The notes: generated by a model from the letters alone, not told the origin. A stretch of 5,972 bases of DNA from Syntrophaceae bacterium PtaB.Bin038 (GCA_002067855.1 MVQS01000322.1:1-5972); one strand, 5' to 3'. Shown: positions 1-5,951, counted from the first letter of the stretch. A program made the numbers and translations.

Positions 1-1
1 G

Positions 2-1396
2 CGCAACGAGGTCAAGACCTACCGGCAGCTCCCCCGGAACCTCTACCAGATCCAGACGAAGTTCCGCGACGAGGTGAGGCCCCGGTTCGGCGTCATGCGG
101 TGCCGCGAGTTCGACATGAAGGACGCCTACAGCTTCGATGCCGACGAGAAGGGCGCCGATGAGAGCTACGAGAAGATGTTCAAGGCCTACACGCGGATCT
201 TCTCCCGGATCGGGCTGAAGTTCCGTCCCGTCGAGGCCGACTCGGGCAACATCGGGGGGGCCTACTCCCACGAATTCATGGTGCTGGCCGACACGGGCGA
301 GGATGCCCTGGCTTTCTGCTCGAGCTGCGACTACGCGGCAAACCTCGAAAAGGCGGAGATCGCCAGGCCGGAGCAGCGGCCTCTCGACCCCGCGCGGTTC
401 AAGCCCCTCGAGACGGTGCACACCCCCGATGTCCGCACCATCGAGGAGGTCTCGGCGTTCCTGAACGTCACCCCGCAGGACATCGTGAAGACCCTCGTCT
501 TCACGGCCGACGGCAAGCCCGTGGCCGTCCTCATCCGCGGCGACGAGGAGGTCAACGAGGCGAAGCTTCGAAACTACCTCGGGGCGGACTCGGTGGAGCT
601 GGCCACGGACGACATCGTTCTCGAGGTGACCGGCTCCCCCAAGGGGTTTGCCGGCGCCATCGGGATCAAGGCCCCGGTCTACGCCGACCATTCGCTCATG
701 AACCGCATCAACCTGGTCATGGGGGCCAACCGGGAGGACTACCACGTGAAGAACGCCAACCTCGGGCGGGACTTCACCGTGATGGCCTTCGCGGATTTGA
801 GGATCATCCGGGAGTCCGACCCCTGTCCCCGCTGCGGAAAGCCCATGCGCTTCGCCCGCGGCATCGAGGTGGGGCATGTGTTCAAGCTGGGCACCAAGTA
901 CAGCAAGGCCATGAAGGCCACCTTCCTCGACAGGGACGGCAAGGAGAAGTACATGGTGATGGGCTGCTACGGGATCGGCGTGGGACGCACGGTGGCGGCC
1001 GCCATCGAGCAGCAGCACGACGAGCAGGGCATCCTGTGGCCCATGACCATCGCGCCGTTCCACGTCATCATCGTGCCGGTCAACGTCAACGACGAAAAAA
1101 TCGCCGCCGCCGCCGAGACGCTCTACCGGCAGCTCGGGGAGGCGGGCGTCGAGGTGCTCCTCGACGACCGCGACGAGCGGGCGGGTGTGAAGTTCAACGA
1201 CGCCGATCTCATCGGCATCCCCATCCGGGTGACCATCGGGCCCAAGAGCCTCGCGGCGGGCAACGTGGAAATAAAATTCCGCAGGACGGGGGAAACCCGG
1301 ACCCTCGCCGTCGCCGAGGCGGCAGCCGCGATCCGGGACATCGTCATGGGGGAGTTGAAGGCCCTGAATGATCCGCATAACGGACATCCTCGATAA
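2..1396 (+). CDS. proS: Prolyl-tRNA synthetase, bacterial type, 5' end missing
   Basis: This enzyme charges tRNA-Pro with proline in the cytoplasm. The reading frame is open from base 2, so the gene runs in from outside the window; 464 residues are visible and roughly 120 N-terminal residues (including class II motif 1) are missing, by comparison with the ~570-residue family. Visible in order, numbered from the first in-window codon: motif 2 region (FRDEVRPRFGVMR, about 21-33); the YbaK-like editing insert (about 134-259, with the conserved Lys in IVKTLVF at about 163) that clears mischarged Ala-tRNA-Pro; motif 3 (GCYGIGVGRT, about 321-330); and the anticodon-binding domain (about 350-452). 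Two CxxC pairs (CSSC about 106-109, CPRC about 275-278) flank the insert and could bind zinc, as in other bacterial ProRS lineages. The first in-frame GTG, at 74, is internal to motif 2 and is not the start. The 3' end overlaps the next gene by 29 bases. Confidence 0.97.
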   Translation, partial: RNEVKTYRQLPRNLYQIQTKFRDEVRPRFGVMRCREFDMKDAYSFDADEKGADESYEKMFKAYTRIFSRIGLKFRPVEADSGNIGGAYSHEFMVLADTGEDALAFCSSCDYAANLEKAEIARPEQRPLDPARFKPLETVHTPDVRTIEEVSAFLNVTPQDIVKTLVFTADGKPVAVLIRGDEEVNEAKLRNYLGADSVELATDDIVLEVTGSPKGFAGAIGIKAPVYADHSLMNRINLVMGANREDYHVKNANLGRDFTVMAFADLRIIRESDPCPRCGKPMRFARGIEVGHVFKLGTKYSKAMKATFLDRDGKEKYMVMGCYGIGVGRTVAAAIEQQHDEQGILWPMTIAPFHVIIVPVNVNDEKIAAAAETLYRQLGEAGVEVLLDDRDERAGVKFNDADLIGIPIRVTIGPKSLAAGNVEIKFRRTGETRTLAVAEAAAAIRDIVMGELKALNDPHNGHPR

Positions 1397-3569
1397 GGTC
1401 GGCACGTACGGCACGCAGGCGGACCTGGAGCTGATCGAGAAGGCCTACATCTTCTCGGCGACGGTCCACGCGGGACAGATGCGCCTGTCCGGCGAGCCCT
1501 ACCTCACGCACCCCATGGAGGTGGCCAACATCCTGGCCGACATGAAGCTCGACGCGGCCACGATCGTCACCGGCATCCTGCACGACACCGTCGAGGACAC
1601 CCTCGCGACCCTCAAGGAGATCGAGGAGGGGTTCGGGAAGGAGGTGGCCGTCCTCGTCGACGGGCTGACCAAGCTGTCCAAGATCACCTTCGCCAGCCGC
1701 GAGGAGCGGCAGGCGGAAAACTTCCGGAAGATGATCCTCGCCATGTCGGCCGACATCCGGATCATCCTCGTGAAGCTCGCGGACCGGGTCCACAACATGC
1801 GCACCCTCGAGTTCCAGTCCGAGCCGCGGCGCAATGCCATCGCCCTGGAGACCCTCGAGCTCTACGCCCCCCTGGCCAACCGTCTGGGGATCAACTGGAT
1901 CCGCATGGAGCTGGAGGACCTCGCCTTCAAGTACCTCTACCCCGAGCCCTACAACGACCTCGTGCAGCGCATCGCCAAGAGAAAGGACGAGCGGGACCGG
2001 TACACGCAGGAAGTGAAGGGGATCATCCAGCGCGAGATGGAGAACTTCGGGCTCAAGGGCGAGGTGGAGGGCAGGGCGAAGCACTACTTCAGCATCTACC
2101 GCAAGATGGAGGCCCAGCGGATCGAGTTCGACGAGGTCTACGATCTGATCGCCTTCCGGATCATCCTGGAATCGAACAAGGAGAGGGAGTGCTACGAGGC
2201 CCTGAGCGTGGTCCATGCCCTCTGGAAGCCCGTGCCCGGGCGCTTCAAGGACTACATCGCCATGCCCAAGGCCAACAACTACCGCTCGCTCCACACCACC
2301 GTCATCGGGCCCTACGGCGAGCGCGTCGAGATCCAGATCCGCACCCGCGAAATGCACGAGTGGGCCGAGGGGGGCATCGCCGCCCACTGGCGCTACAAGG
2401 AGCGGGGGGCGCTCAAGGGCAGCGACCAGGAGCAGATCCAGAAGCTCAGGGACCTCTTCGAGGTGCAGCAGGATCTCAAGGACCCCCGGGAGTTCATGAA
2501 GAACCTCAAGCTCGCCCTCTTCCCCGACGAGGTCTACGTCTTCACCCCGCAGGGCGACGTGCGGGCCTTCCCGAAGGGGGCCACCCCCATCGACTTCGCC
2601 TACAGCATCCACACCGACGTGGGCAACCAGTGCGTGGGGGCGCGGGTGAACCGCAACATCGTGCCGTTGTCCTACCAGCTGCAGAACGGAGACACCGTCG
2701 AGATCATCACCCAGCAGGGCCGCCACCCCAGCAAGGACTGGCTCAAGCACGCGGTGACGTCCCGGGCCGTCTCGAAGATCAAGGCCTGGATCAAGACCGA
2801 GGAGCGCAACAAGAGCATCGCCCTCGGGCGTGATATTCTCGAAAAGGAGTTCCGCAAGCACAAGATGAGCCTCACCCAGATCCTCAAGGCGGAGGAGCTC
2901 AAGAAGATCTGCGAGGAGTACTCCATCGAGGACGTCGACGACCTCATGGCCCTCATCGGCTACGGGAAGATCTCGGCCCGGCAGATCGTGAACCGTTACC
3001 TCCCGGAGGAGCCCGAGAGGAAGGAGGACTCGCTCCCGGAGAAGATCTGGAAGAAGCTCCGCAAGCCCGAGACCACCGGCGTCTCCATCACGGGGATCGA
3101 CGACGTCATGGTGCGGTTCGGAAAGTGCTGCGACCCCCTGCCGGGCGACGAGATCGTGGGCTACATCTCGCGGGGCCGGGGGATGAGCGTCCACCGGGCG
3201 AGCTGTCCCATGATCGCGGACTTCGACCCCGAGCGGATCATCGACGTGCAGTGGAACATCACGGAGAAGCACACCTACCCCGTCCACGTCCGGGTGACCT
3301 GCAAGGACAAGAAGGGGCTGCTGGCCGAGCTGAGCACGGCCATCTCCACCCACGACGTCAACATCAGCCACGCCACGGTGGAGACCATTCCCGGGGAGCA
3401 GGCCATCTGCGAATTCGACCTGGACGTGACGGACCTGAAACACTTCAACGACGTCGTCAACGCGCTCAGACGCCTGAAGGCGGTCGTGGCGGTGGAGCGG
3501 GTGCGCGTGTCCGACTCGCGGCCGGAGAAGAAGCCCGAGAAGAGAACGGACCGGAAGGGGATGCATTAA
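1368..3569 (+). CDS. relA/spoT: Bifunctional (p)ppGpp synthetase/hydrolase (RSH family)
   Basis: This 733-residue cytoplasmic enzyme makes and degrades the alarmone (p)ppGpp. The HD hydrolase domain (about 20-150) keeps the four metal-ligand positions H48, H72, D73 and D139, plus the E76-D77 pair, so hydrolysis should be active. The synthetase domain (about 235-345) has D259, E321 in EIQIRT and the motif RFKD (292-295). RxKD is typical of bifunctional enzymes; ExDD marks synthetase-only RelA. Then come a TGS domain (about 388-448), a helical linker, a Cys/His zinc-finger segment (C587, C588, H609, C613) and a C-terminal ACT domain (about 637-711). A short basic Lys/Arg-rich tail ends the protein. 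Length and domain order match full-length Rel. The ATG at 1368 is chosen because MIRITDILDKV matches the family N-terminus and GAAGG (1357-1361) lies 6 bases upstream. The start lies within the end of proS, implying co-transcription and probably translational coupling. No frameshift is seen. Confidence 0.97.
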   Translation: MIRITDILDKVGTYGTQADLELIEKAYIFSATVHAGQMRLSGEPYLTHPMEVANILADMKLDAATIVTGILHDTVEDTLATLKEIEEGFGKEVAVLVDGLTKLSKITFASREERQAENFRKMILAMSADIRIILVKLADRVHNMRTLEFQSEPRRNAIALETLELYAPLANRLGINWIRMELEDLAFKYLYPEPYNDLVQRIAKRKDERDRYTQEVKGIIQREMENFGLKGEVEGRAKHYFSIYRKMEAQRIEFDEVYDLIAFRIILESNKERECYEALSVVHALWKPVPGRFKDYIAMPKANNYRSLHTTVIGPYGERVEIQIRTREMHEWAEGGIAAHWRYKERGALKGSDQEQIQKLRDLFEVQQDLKDPREFMKNLKLALFPDEVYVFTPQGDVRAFPKGATPIDFAYSIHTDVGNQCVGARVNRNIVPLSYQLQNGDTVEIITQQGRHPSKDWLKHAVTSRAVSKIKAWIKTEERNKSIALGRDILEKEFRKHKMSLTQILKAEELKKICEEYSIEDVDDLMALIGYGKISARQIVNRYLPEEPERKEDSLPEKIWKKLRKPETTGVSITGIDDVMVRFGKCCDPLPGDEIVGYISRGRGMSVHRASCPMIADFDPERIIDVQWNITEKHTYPVHVRVTCKDKKGLLAELSTAISTHDVNISHATVETIPGEQAICEFDLDVTDLKHFNDVVNALRRLKAVVAVERVRVSDSRPEKKPEKRTDRKGMH

Positions 3570-3571
3570 CC

Positions 3572-3602
3572 GGGTCCAGGGGCCGGGGTACAGGGTGCAG
3601 GG
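3572..3602 (+). repeat. G-rich tandem heptamer repeat, possible G-quadruplex
   Basis: Four 7-base units plus a final GGG lie two bases after the rsh stop codon: GGGTCCA, GGGGCCG, GGGTACA, GGGTGCA, GGG. The loose consensus is GGGTnCA. Unit starts are exactly 7 bases apart (3572, 3579, 3586, 3593, 3600). The + strand carries five runs of at least three G separated by 3-4 bases, which fits the general pattern of an intramolecular G-quadruplex. The repeat is seen directly; folding and any role in ending the upstream transcript are inference. Confidence 0.7.
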
Positions 3603-3644
3603 AAGACCGTGAATCCGAATCGGCCGGTCACCGAAGACCCGTTG

Positions 3645-3674
3645 TTCCGGTTGACACGTCAGGGGCCTTCCGGT
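3645..3674 (+). promoter_or_regulatory. Direct repeat TTCCGGT abutting both promoter hexamers
   Basis: TTCCGGT occurs at 3645-3651 and again at 3668-3674. The copies are 23 bases apart, about two helical turns. The last T of each copy is the first T of the -35 and -10 hexamer respectively, so both hexamers sit in the same register behind a copy. This could be a direct-repeat operator for a regulator binding one face of the promoter, or a chance 7-mer in GC-rich sequence. No regulator is identified. Confidence 0.3.
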
Positions 3675-3679
3675 ATAAA
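3651..3679 (+). promoter_or_regulatory. Sigma-70-type promoter for the amidase-rph-rdgB unit
   Basis: TTGACA at 3651-3656 is a perfect -35 consensus. TATAAA at 3674-3679 matches the -10 consensus in five of six positions. The spacer is 17 bp, the optimal length. Transcription would begin near 3686, giving a leader of about 45 bases before the amidase ATG. It stands out because the surrounding DNA is very GC-rich. No terminator separates it clearly from rsh, so read-through from proS-rsh may also feed this unit. Confidence 0.75.
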
Positions 3680-3729
3680 AAACCCTTCGTTGCAGGACAC
3701 TTGAAGGATTGACCCACGAATCGGTGCGC

Positions 3730-4443
3730 ATGATGAAACGCAGAGCTTGGACGCTGTTGCTGTCGGCCGCCCTTGCGGCCGCGGCCCTGACCCCCGCCGA
3801 ACCCGTCGAGGCCGTGGACCCGACGGGCAAGAGGGTGCTGGTGATCGACCCCGCCCACGGGGGAAAGGACGAAGGCGTGCAGCTGGCGCGCAGGGTCGTC
3901 GAAAAGGACGTCACCCTGGCGATTGCGACGCTGGTGAAGCGCAACCTCGAAGACGCCAGGAGCGTGACCGTGCGGTTCACGCGGATGGGCGATGCCGACG
4001 TGGCCATGACGGACCGGGTGGGCGCGGCGATCAAGGCACAGGCCGACCTGTTCATCAGCATCCACGTCAACGCGGGGTTCGAGAAGGAAGCGTCGGGCTA
4101 CGAGCTGTATTTCCCTGGTTTCCAGGGGCAGGAGGCCGCCAAGGGCGCGACCAGGGGCGAGTCGGCGGCCATCGTCCGGGACATGGTCCGGACGAAGCAT
4201 CTCAACGAGGGCGTGCGATTCGCCCAGATCCTGCAGAAGAAGCTCGACCCCGTCTTCCCGCGTCAGGACCGGGGGCTGCGCGAGGCGCCGATCCCGATCC
4301 TGCAGAACCTCACGGTTCCCGCCGTGGTTCTCGAGGTCGGGTTTGCGACCAACCCCGGCGACCGCAAGAAGCTCCAGGAGGAGTCCATCCAGGCGTCGGT
4401 CGCGAAGGCGATCGCCGACAGCGTGCGGGAGTTCTTCCAGTGA
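3730..4443 (+). CDS. Exported N-acetylmuramoyl-L-alanine amidase (Amidase_3)
   Basis: This zinc hydrolase cuts the bond between N-acetylmuramic acid and the first L-alanine of peptidoglycan stem peptides; it should act in the periplasm. Starting at ATG 3730 the protein has 237 residues. A signal peptide is clear: basic MMKRR, a hydrophobic run at about 6-21, and probable cleavage after VEA (residue 28). The mature part is essentially the catalytic domain alone, with H43 (DPAHGG), E58 (VVEKDV), H112 (SIHVNAG) and E202 (VLEVGFATNP) at the expected zinc-ligand and catalytic positions. There is no AMIN, LysM or SPOR domain, so targeting to the septum or wall is unexplained. The start is uncertain: TTG 3709, GTG 3724, ATG 3730 and ATG 3733 are all in frame, and the best Shine-Dalgarno-like GAAGGA (3703-3708) is too close to the TTG and too far from the ATGs. 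A strong promoter precedes the gene, and rph begins 7 bases after its stop codon. Confidence 0.93.
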   Translation: MMKRRAWTLLLSAALAAAALTPAEPVEAVDPTGKRVLVIDPAHGGKDEGVQLARRVVEKDVTLAIATLVKRNLEDARSVTVRFTRMGDADVAMTDRVGAAIKAQADLFISIHVNAGFEKEASGYELYFPGFQGQEAAKGATRGESAAIVRDMVRTKHLNEGVRFAQILQKKLDPVFPRQDRGLREAPIPILQNLTVPAVVLEVGFATNPGDRKKLQEESIQASVAKAIADSVREFFQ

Positions 4444-4450
4444 GCGCCCG

Positions 4451-5173
4451 ATGAGGAAAGACGGCAGGCAACCGAACCAGATCCGCCCCGTCTCGATGAC
4501 GCGGGATTACCTGCGTCACCCCAAGGGCTCCGTCCTCATCGAGATGGGCGACACGAGGGTGATCTGTGCGGTCTCCGTCGAAGAGGGCGTGCCCCCGTTT
4601 TTGAAGAACGCGGGCCGGGGCTGGCTCACCGCCGAATACGCCATGATCCCGTCCTCGACGCACGAGCGCAGCGCGCGCGAGTCCTCGAAAGGAAAGGTCG
4701 GGGGCCGAACGCACGAGATCCAGCGGCTCATCGGCCGGGCGTTGCGGGCCGTGACGGACCTGACCGCCTACGGCGAGAGGACGATCCACATCGACTGCGA
4801 CGTGATCCAGGCCGACGGAGGGACGCGGACGGCGGCCATCACGGGCGCCTTCGTGGCCCTCATCGACGCATTCCGAAAGATGCGCGCCGAGGGCCTCGTG
4901 GACAGGATCCCCGTGCGGGATTTCGTCTCCGCCGTCAGCGTGGGGGTCGTGGACGGAGAAATGCTCCTGGACCTGCAGTACGAAGAGGACCACCGCGCGG
5001 AGGTGGACATGAACGTCGTGATGACCCGCGGGGGGCTCTTCATCGAGGTGCAGGGGACGGCCGAGGGGGCGCCGTTCACGCGGGAACGCCTCGACGGGCT
5101 CACCGACCTCGCCGCGAGCGGGATCGCCCTGCTCACGCAGAAACAGATCGAAATCCTTGGAGAGACGCTCTGA
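4451..5173 (+). CDS. rph: Ribonuclease PH
   Basis: This phosphorolytic 3'-to-5' exoribonuclease trims the 3' ends of tRNA precursors, using phosphate and releasing nucleoside diphosphates; the family forms cytoplasmic hexamers. The 240-residue length matches the family (about 238-245). Conserved stretches run along the whole protein: the N-terminal MRKDGRQPNQIRPV; the phosphate-binding arginine R86 in GGRTHEIQRLIGR; the GGTRT segment (123-127, with R126); the acidic cluster around EEDHRAEVDMN (D180, D186); and the VQGTAEGAPF loop (200-209). The ATG at 4451 is chosen because it gives the family N-terminus; the frame stays open back to 4343, but that extension is low-complexity Arg/Ser sequence from the amidase shadow. 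No strong Shine-Dalgarno is seen, so translation probably depends on coupling to the amidase gene 7 bases upstream. The stop codon overlaps the proposed rdgB start. Confidence 0.97.
   Translation: MRKDGRQPNQIRPVSMTRDYLRHPKGSVLIEMGDTRVICAVSVEEGVPPFLKNAGRGWLTAEYAMIPSSTHERSARESSKGKVGGRTHEIQRLIGRALRAVTDLTAYGERTIHIDCDVIQADGGTRTAAITGAFVALIDAFRKMRAEGLVDRIPVRDFVSAVSVGVVDGEMLLDLQYEEDHRAEVDMNVVMTRGGLFIEVQGTAEGAPFTRERLDGLTDLAASGIALLTQKQIEILGETL
5159..5172 (+). promoter_or_regulatory. Ribosome binding site and CTG start deciding the rdgB start
   Basis: GGAG (5159-5162) inside the end of rph lies 7 bases before CTG 5170-5172. That CTG overlaps the rph stop codon as CTGA. The only other close in-frame candidate, GTG 5185, would be 22 bases from this site and has no site of its own. 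Reading from the CTG gives MTRRIVLATRNEGK, which matches the usual RdgB N-terminal strand; the GTG start removes five residues of it. The start choice is an inference from these two agreeing signals. Confidence 0.6.
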
Positions 5174-5769
5174 CCCGTCGAATCGTGCTGGCCACCCGAA
5201 ACGAGGGCAAGGTCCGGGAACTGAGGCAGATGCTGCAGGACCTTCCCGTCGAAGTCCTTTCCCTGAAGGATTTTCCAGGCGTCCCCGAGGTGGAGGAGGA
5301 CGGGGGCACCTTCCGGGACAACGCCCTGAAGAAGGCGAGGGAGGTTTCCCGGCACATCGCGGAGACCGTGCTGGCCGACGACTCGGGTCTCGAGGTGGAC
5401 GCCCTCGGCGGTCTGCCGGGCATCCACTCCGCGCGGTATGCGGGGGCCGGGGCAAACGATGCAGCCAACAACGCAAAGCTGCTGAAGGCGCTCGAGGAGG
5501 TCCCACGGGAGAAGCGGGGGGCCGTCTTCCGCTGCGTTCTCGTGCTCTACAGCCCTGACGGGCGCAGCGAGGTTTTCGAGGGCTCCTGGCGCGGCGAGAT
5601 CCTCTTTGCCCCTCGGGGGGCCCTGGGCTTCGGGTACGACCCGCTCTTTCTGGATCCGGGGCAGGGGCTCACGGCGGCGGAGCTCCCCCCGGAGCGAAAG
5701 AACCGCATCAGCCACCGAGGACAGGCCTTCGCGAAGTTCAGGGAGTGGCTCTTAACAACCCGAAGTTAG
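5170..5769 (+). CDS. rdgB: XTP/dITP pyrophosphatase (Ham1/RdgB family)
   Basis: This cytoplasmic enzyme hydrolyses non-canonical purine triphosphates (ITP, dITP, XTP) to monophosphate and pyrophosphate, keeping them out of DNA and RNA. From CTG 5170 it has 199 residues, a normal family length; from GTG 5185 it would have 194. Motifs present: the N-terminal nucleotide-binding LATRNEGKVRE (7-17); TFRDNALKKA (47-56), where D50 replaces the Glu more common there; ADDSGLEVDALGG (69-81) with the acidic pair D70-D71 that supplies the catalytic and metal-binding residue; the SARYAG turn (87-92); FGYDPLF (154-160); and the base-recognition segment SHRGQA (181-186). It shares four bases with rph (CTGA), so the two are probably translated in a coupled way. 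The rph-rdgB pair is a common arrangement. The TAG stop and last sense codons fall inside the first copy of a 16-bp tandem repeat, suggesting the extreme 3' end was shaped by that repeat. Confidence 0.95.
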   Translation: MTRRIVLATRNEGKVRELRQMLQDLPVEVLSLKDFPGVPEVEEDGGTFRDNALKKAREVSRHIAETVLADDSGLEVDALGGLPGIHSARYAGAGANDAANNAKLLKALEEVPREKRGAVFRCVLVLYSPDGRSEVFEGSWRGEILFAPRGALGFGYDPLFLDPGQGLTAAELPPERKNRISHRGQAFAKFREWLLTTRS

Positions 5770-5793
5770 GAAGAGCAGAAGTTAAGAAGAGCA
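5762..5793 (+). repeat. 16-bp tandem duplication across the rdgB stop codon
   Basis: GAAGTTAGGAAGAGCA (5762-5777) is followed directly by GAAGTTAAGAAGAGCA (5778-5793). The two copies differ at one position in 16. The first copy contains the last bases of rdgB, including its TAG stop. A decayed, purine-rich third stretch (GAAAAGAGACAGAGGG, 5794-5809) follows. Copy number and identity are read directly; the origin by slippage or insertion is inference. Confidence 0.8.
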
Positions 5794-5852
5794 GAAAAGA
5801 GACAGAGGGTTTTTTTCGTCCGCTCTTCCGATCTTCTTACCTTCATAACTTC
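5762..5852. repeat. Imperfect inverted repeat between rdgB and tRNA-Pro
   Basis: The left arm is purine-rich (5762-5809) and the right arm pyrimidine-rich (5817-5852), separated by a run of seven T (5810-5816). The reverse complement of 5841-5852 matches 5762-5773 in 11 of 12 bases. GCTCTTCC (5822-5829) is the exact reverse complement of GGAAGAGC (5769-5776), although in a different register. CTTCTTA (5833-5839) can pair with TAAGAAG (5783-5789). The arms have indels between them, so this is a degenerate element, not a clean hairpin. The T run has no GC-rich stem directly upstream, so I do not call a terminator here. No convincing tRNA promoter is visible in this gap. Confidence 0.55.
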
Positions 5853-5863
5853 CAGTCTGAAGA

Positions 5864-5940
5864 CGGGGCGTGGCGCAGTCCGGTAGCGCGCATGCTTTGG
5901 GAGCATGATGTCGCAGGTTCAAATCCTGCCGCCCCGACCA
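5864..5940 (+). tRNA. tRNA-Pro(UGG)
   Basis: The 77-base sequence folds into a complete cloverleaf. The acceptor stem is CGGGGCG (5864-5870) with CGCCCCG (5930-5936), discriminator A5937 and encoded CCA (5938-5940). The D stem is GCGC (5873-5876) with GCGC (5886-5889). The anticodon stem is CATGC (5891-5895) with GCATG (5903-5907), around the loop TTTGGGA. The anticodon is TGG (5898-5900), which reads CCA and, by wobble, other proline codons. The T stem is GCAGG (5913-5917) with CCTGC (5925-5929), around TTCAAAT. The C1-G72 pair and A73 are the recognised bacterial ProRS identity features. It lies 94 bases after rdgB and may be co-transcribed with it, because no clear promoter is seen in the gap. 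Confidence 0.97.
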
Positions 5941-5951
5941 GGATGAAAGAG

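Noticed and set aside
3541..3566. Lys/Arg/Glu-rich C-terminal tail of RSH as a special domain
   Set aside because: It is only about 15 residues after the ACT domain; short charged tails are common and nothing indicates a function.
3125..3712. A 195-codon + strand frame running from rsh into the intergenic region
   Set aside because: It is Arg/Gly-rich, out of frame with rsh, has no ribosome binding site or domain, and crosses the promoter.
1344..4070. A 908-codon open frame on the minus strand opposite rsh and part of the amidase gene
   Set aside because: It is a mirror of GC-rich codon usage in rsh. The product is low-complexity (Leu/Val/Asp/Gly-rich) with no recognisable domain, and rsh is certain on the + strand.
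4343..4450. N-terminal extension of rph by 36 codons
   Set aside because: The extension is Arg/Ser low-complexity sequence read out of frame through the amidase gene. The family N-terminus begins exactly at ATG 4451.
4310..5715. Long minus-strand open frames opposite rph and rdgB (398 and 315 codons)
   Set aside because: They are shadows of two well-supported + strand genes. Their products are Arg/Pro/Ser-rich without family motifs.
5794..5816. The T7 run at 5810-5816 as an intrinsic terminator of rdgB
   Set aside because: The sequence directly upstream is almost all purine and cannot form the GC-rich stem required. The T run lies in the centre of the inverted repeat.
5826..5849. TTCCGA with CATAAC as a promoter for tRNA-Pro
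   Set aside because: The spacing is about 12 bp and both hexamers match poorly.
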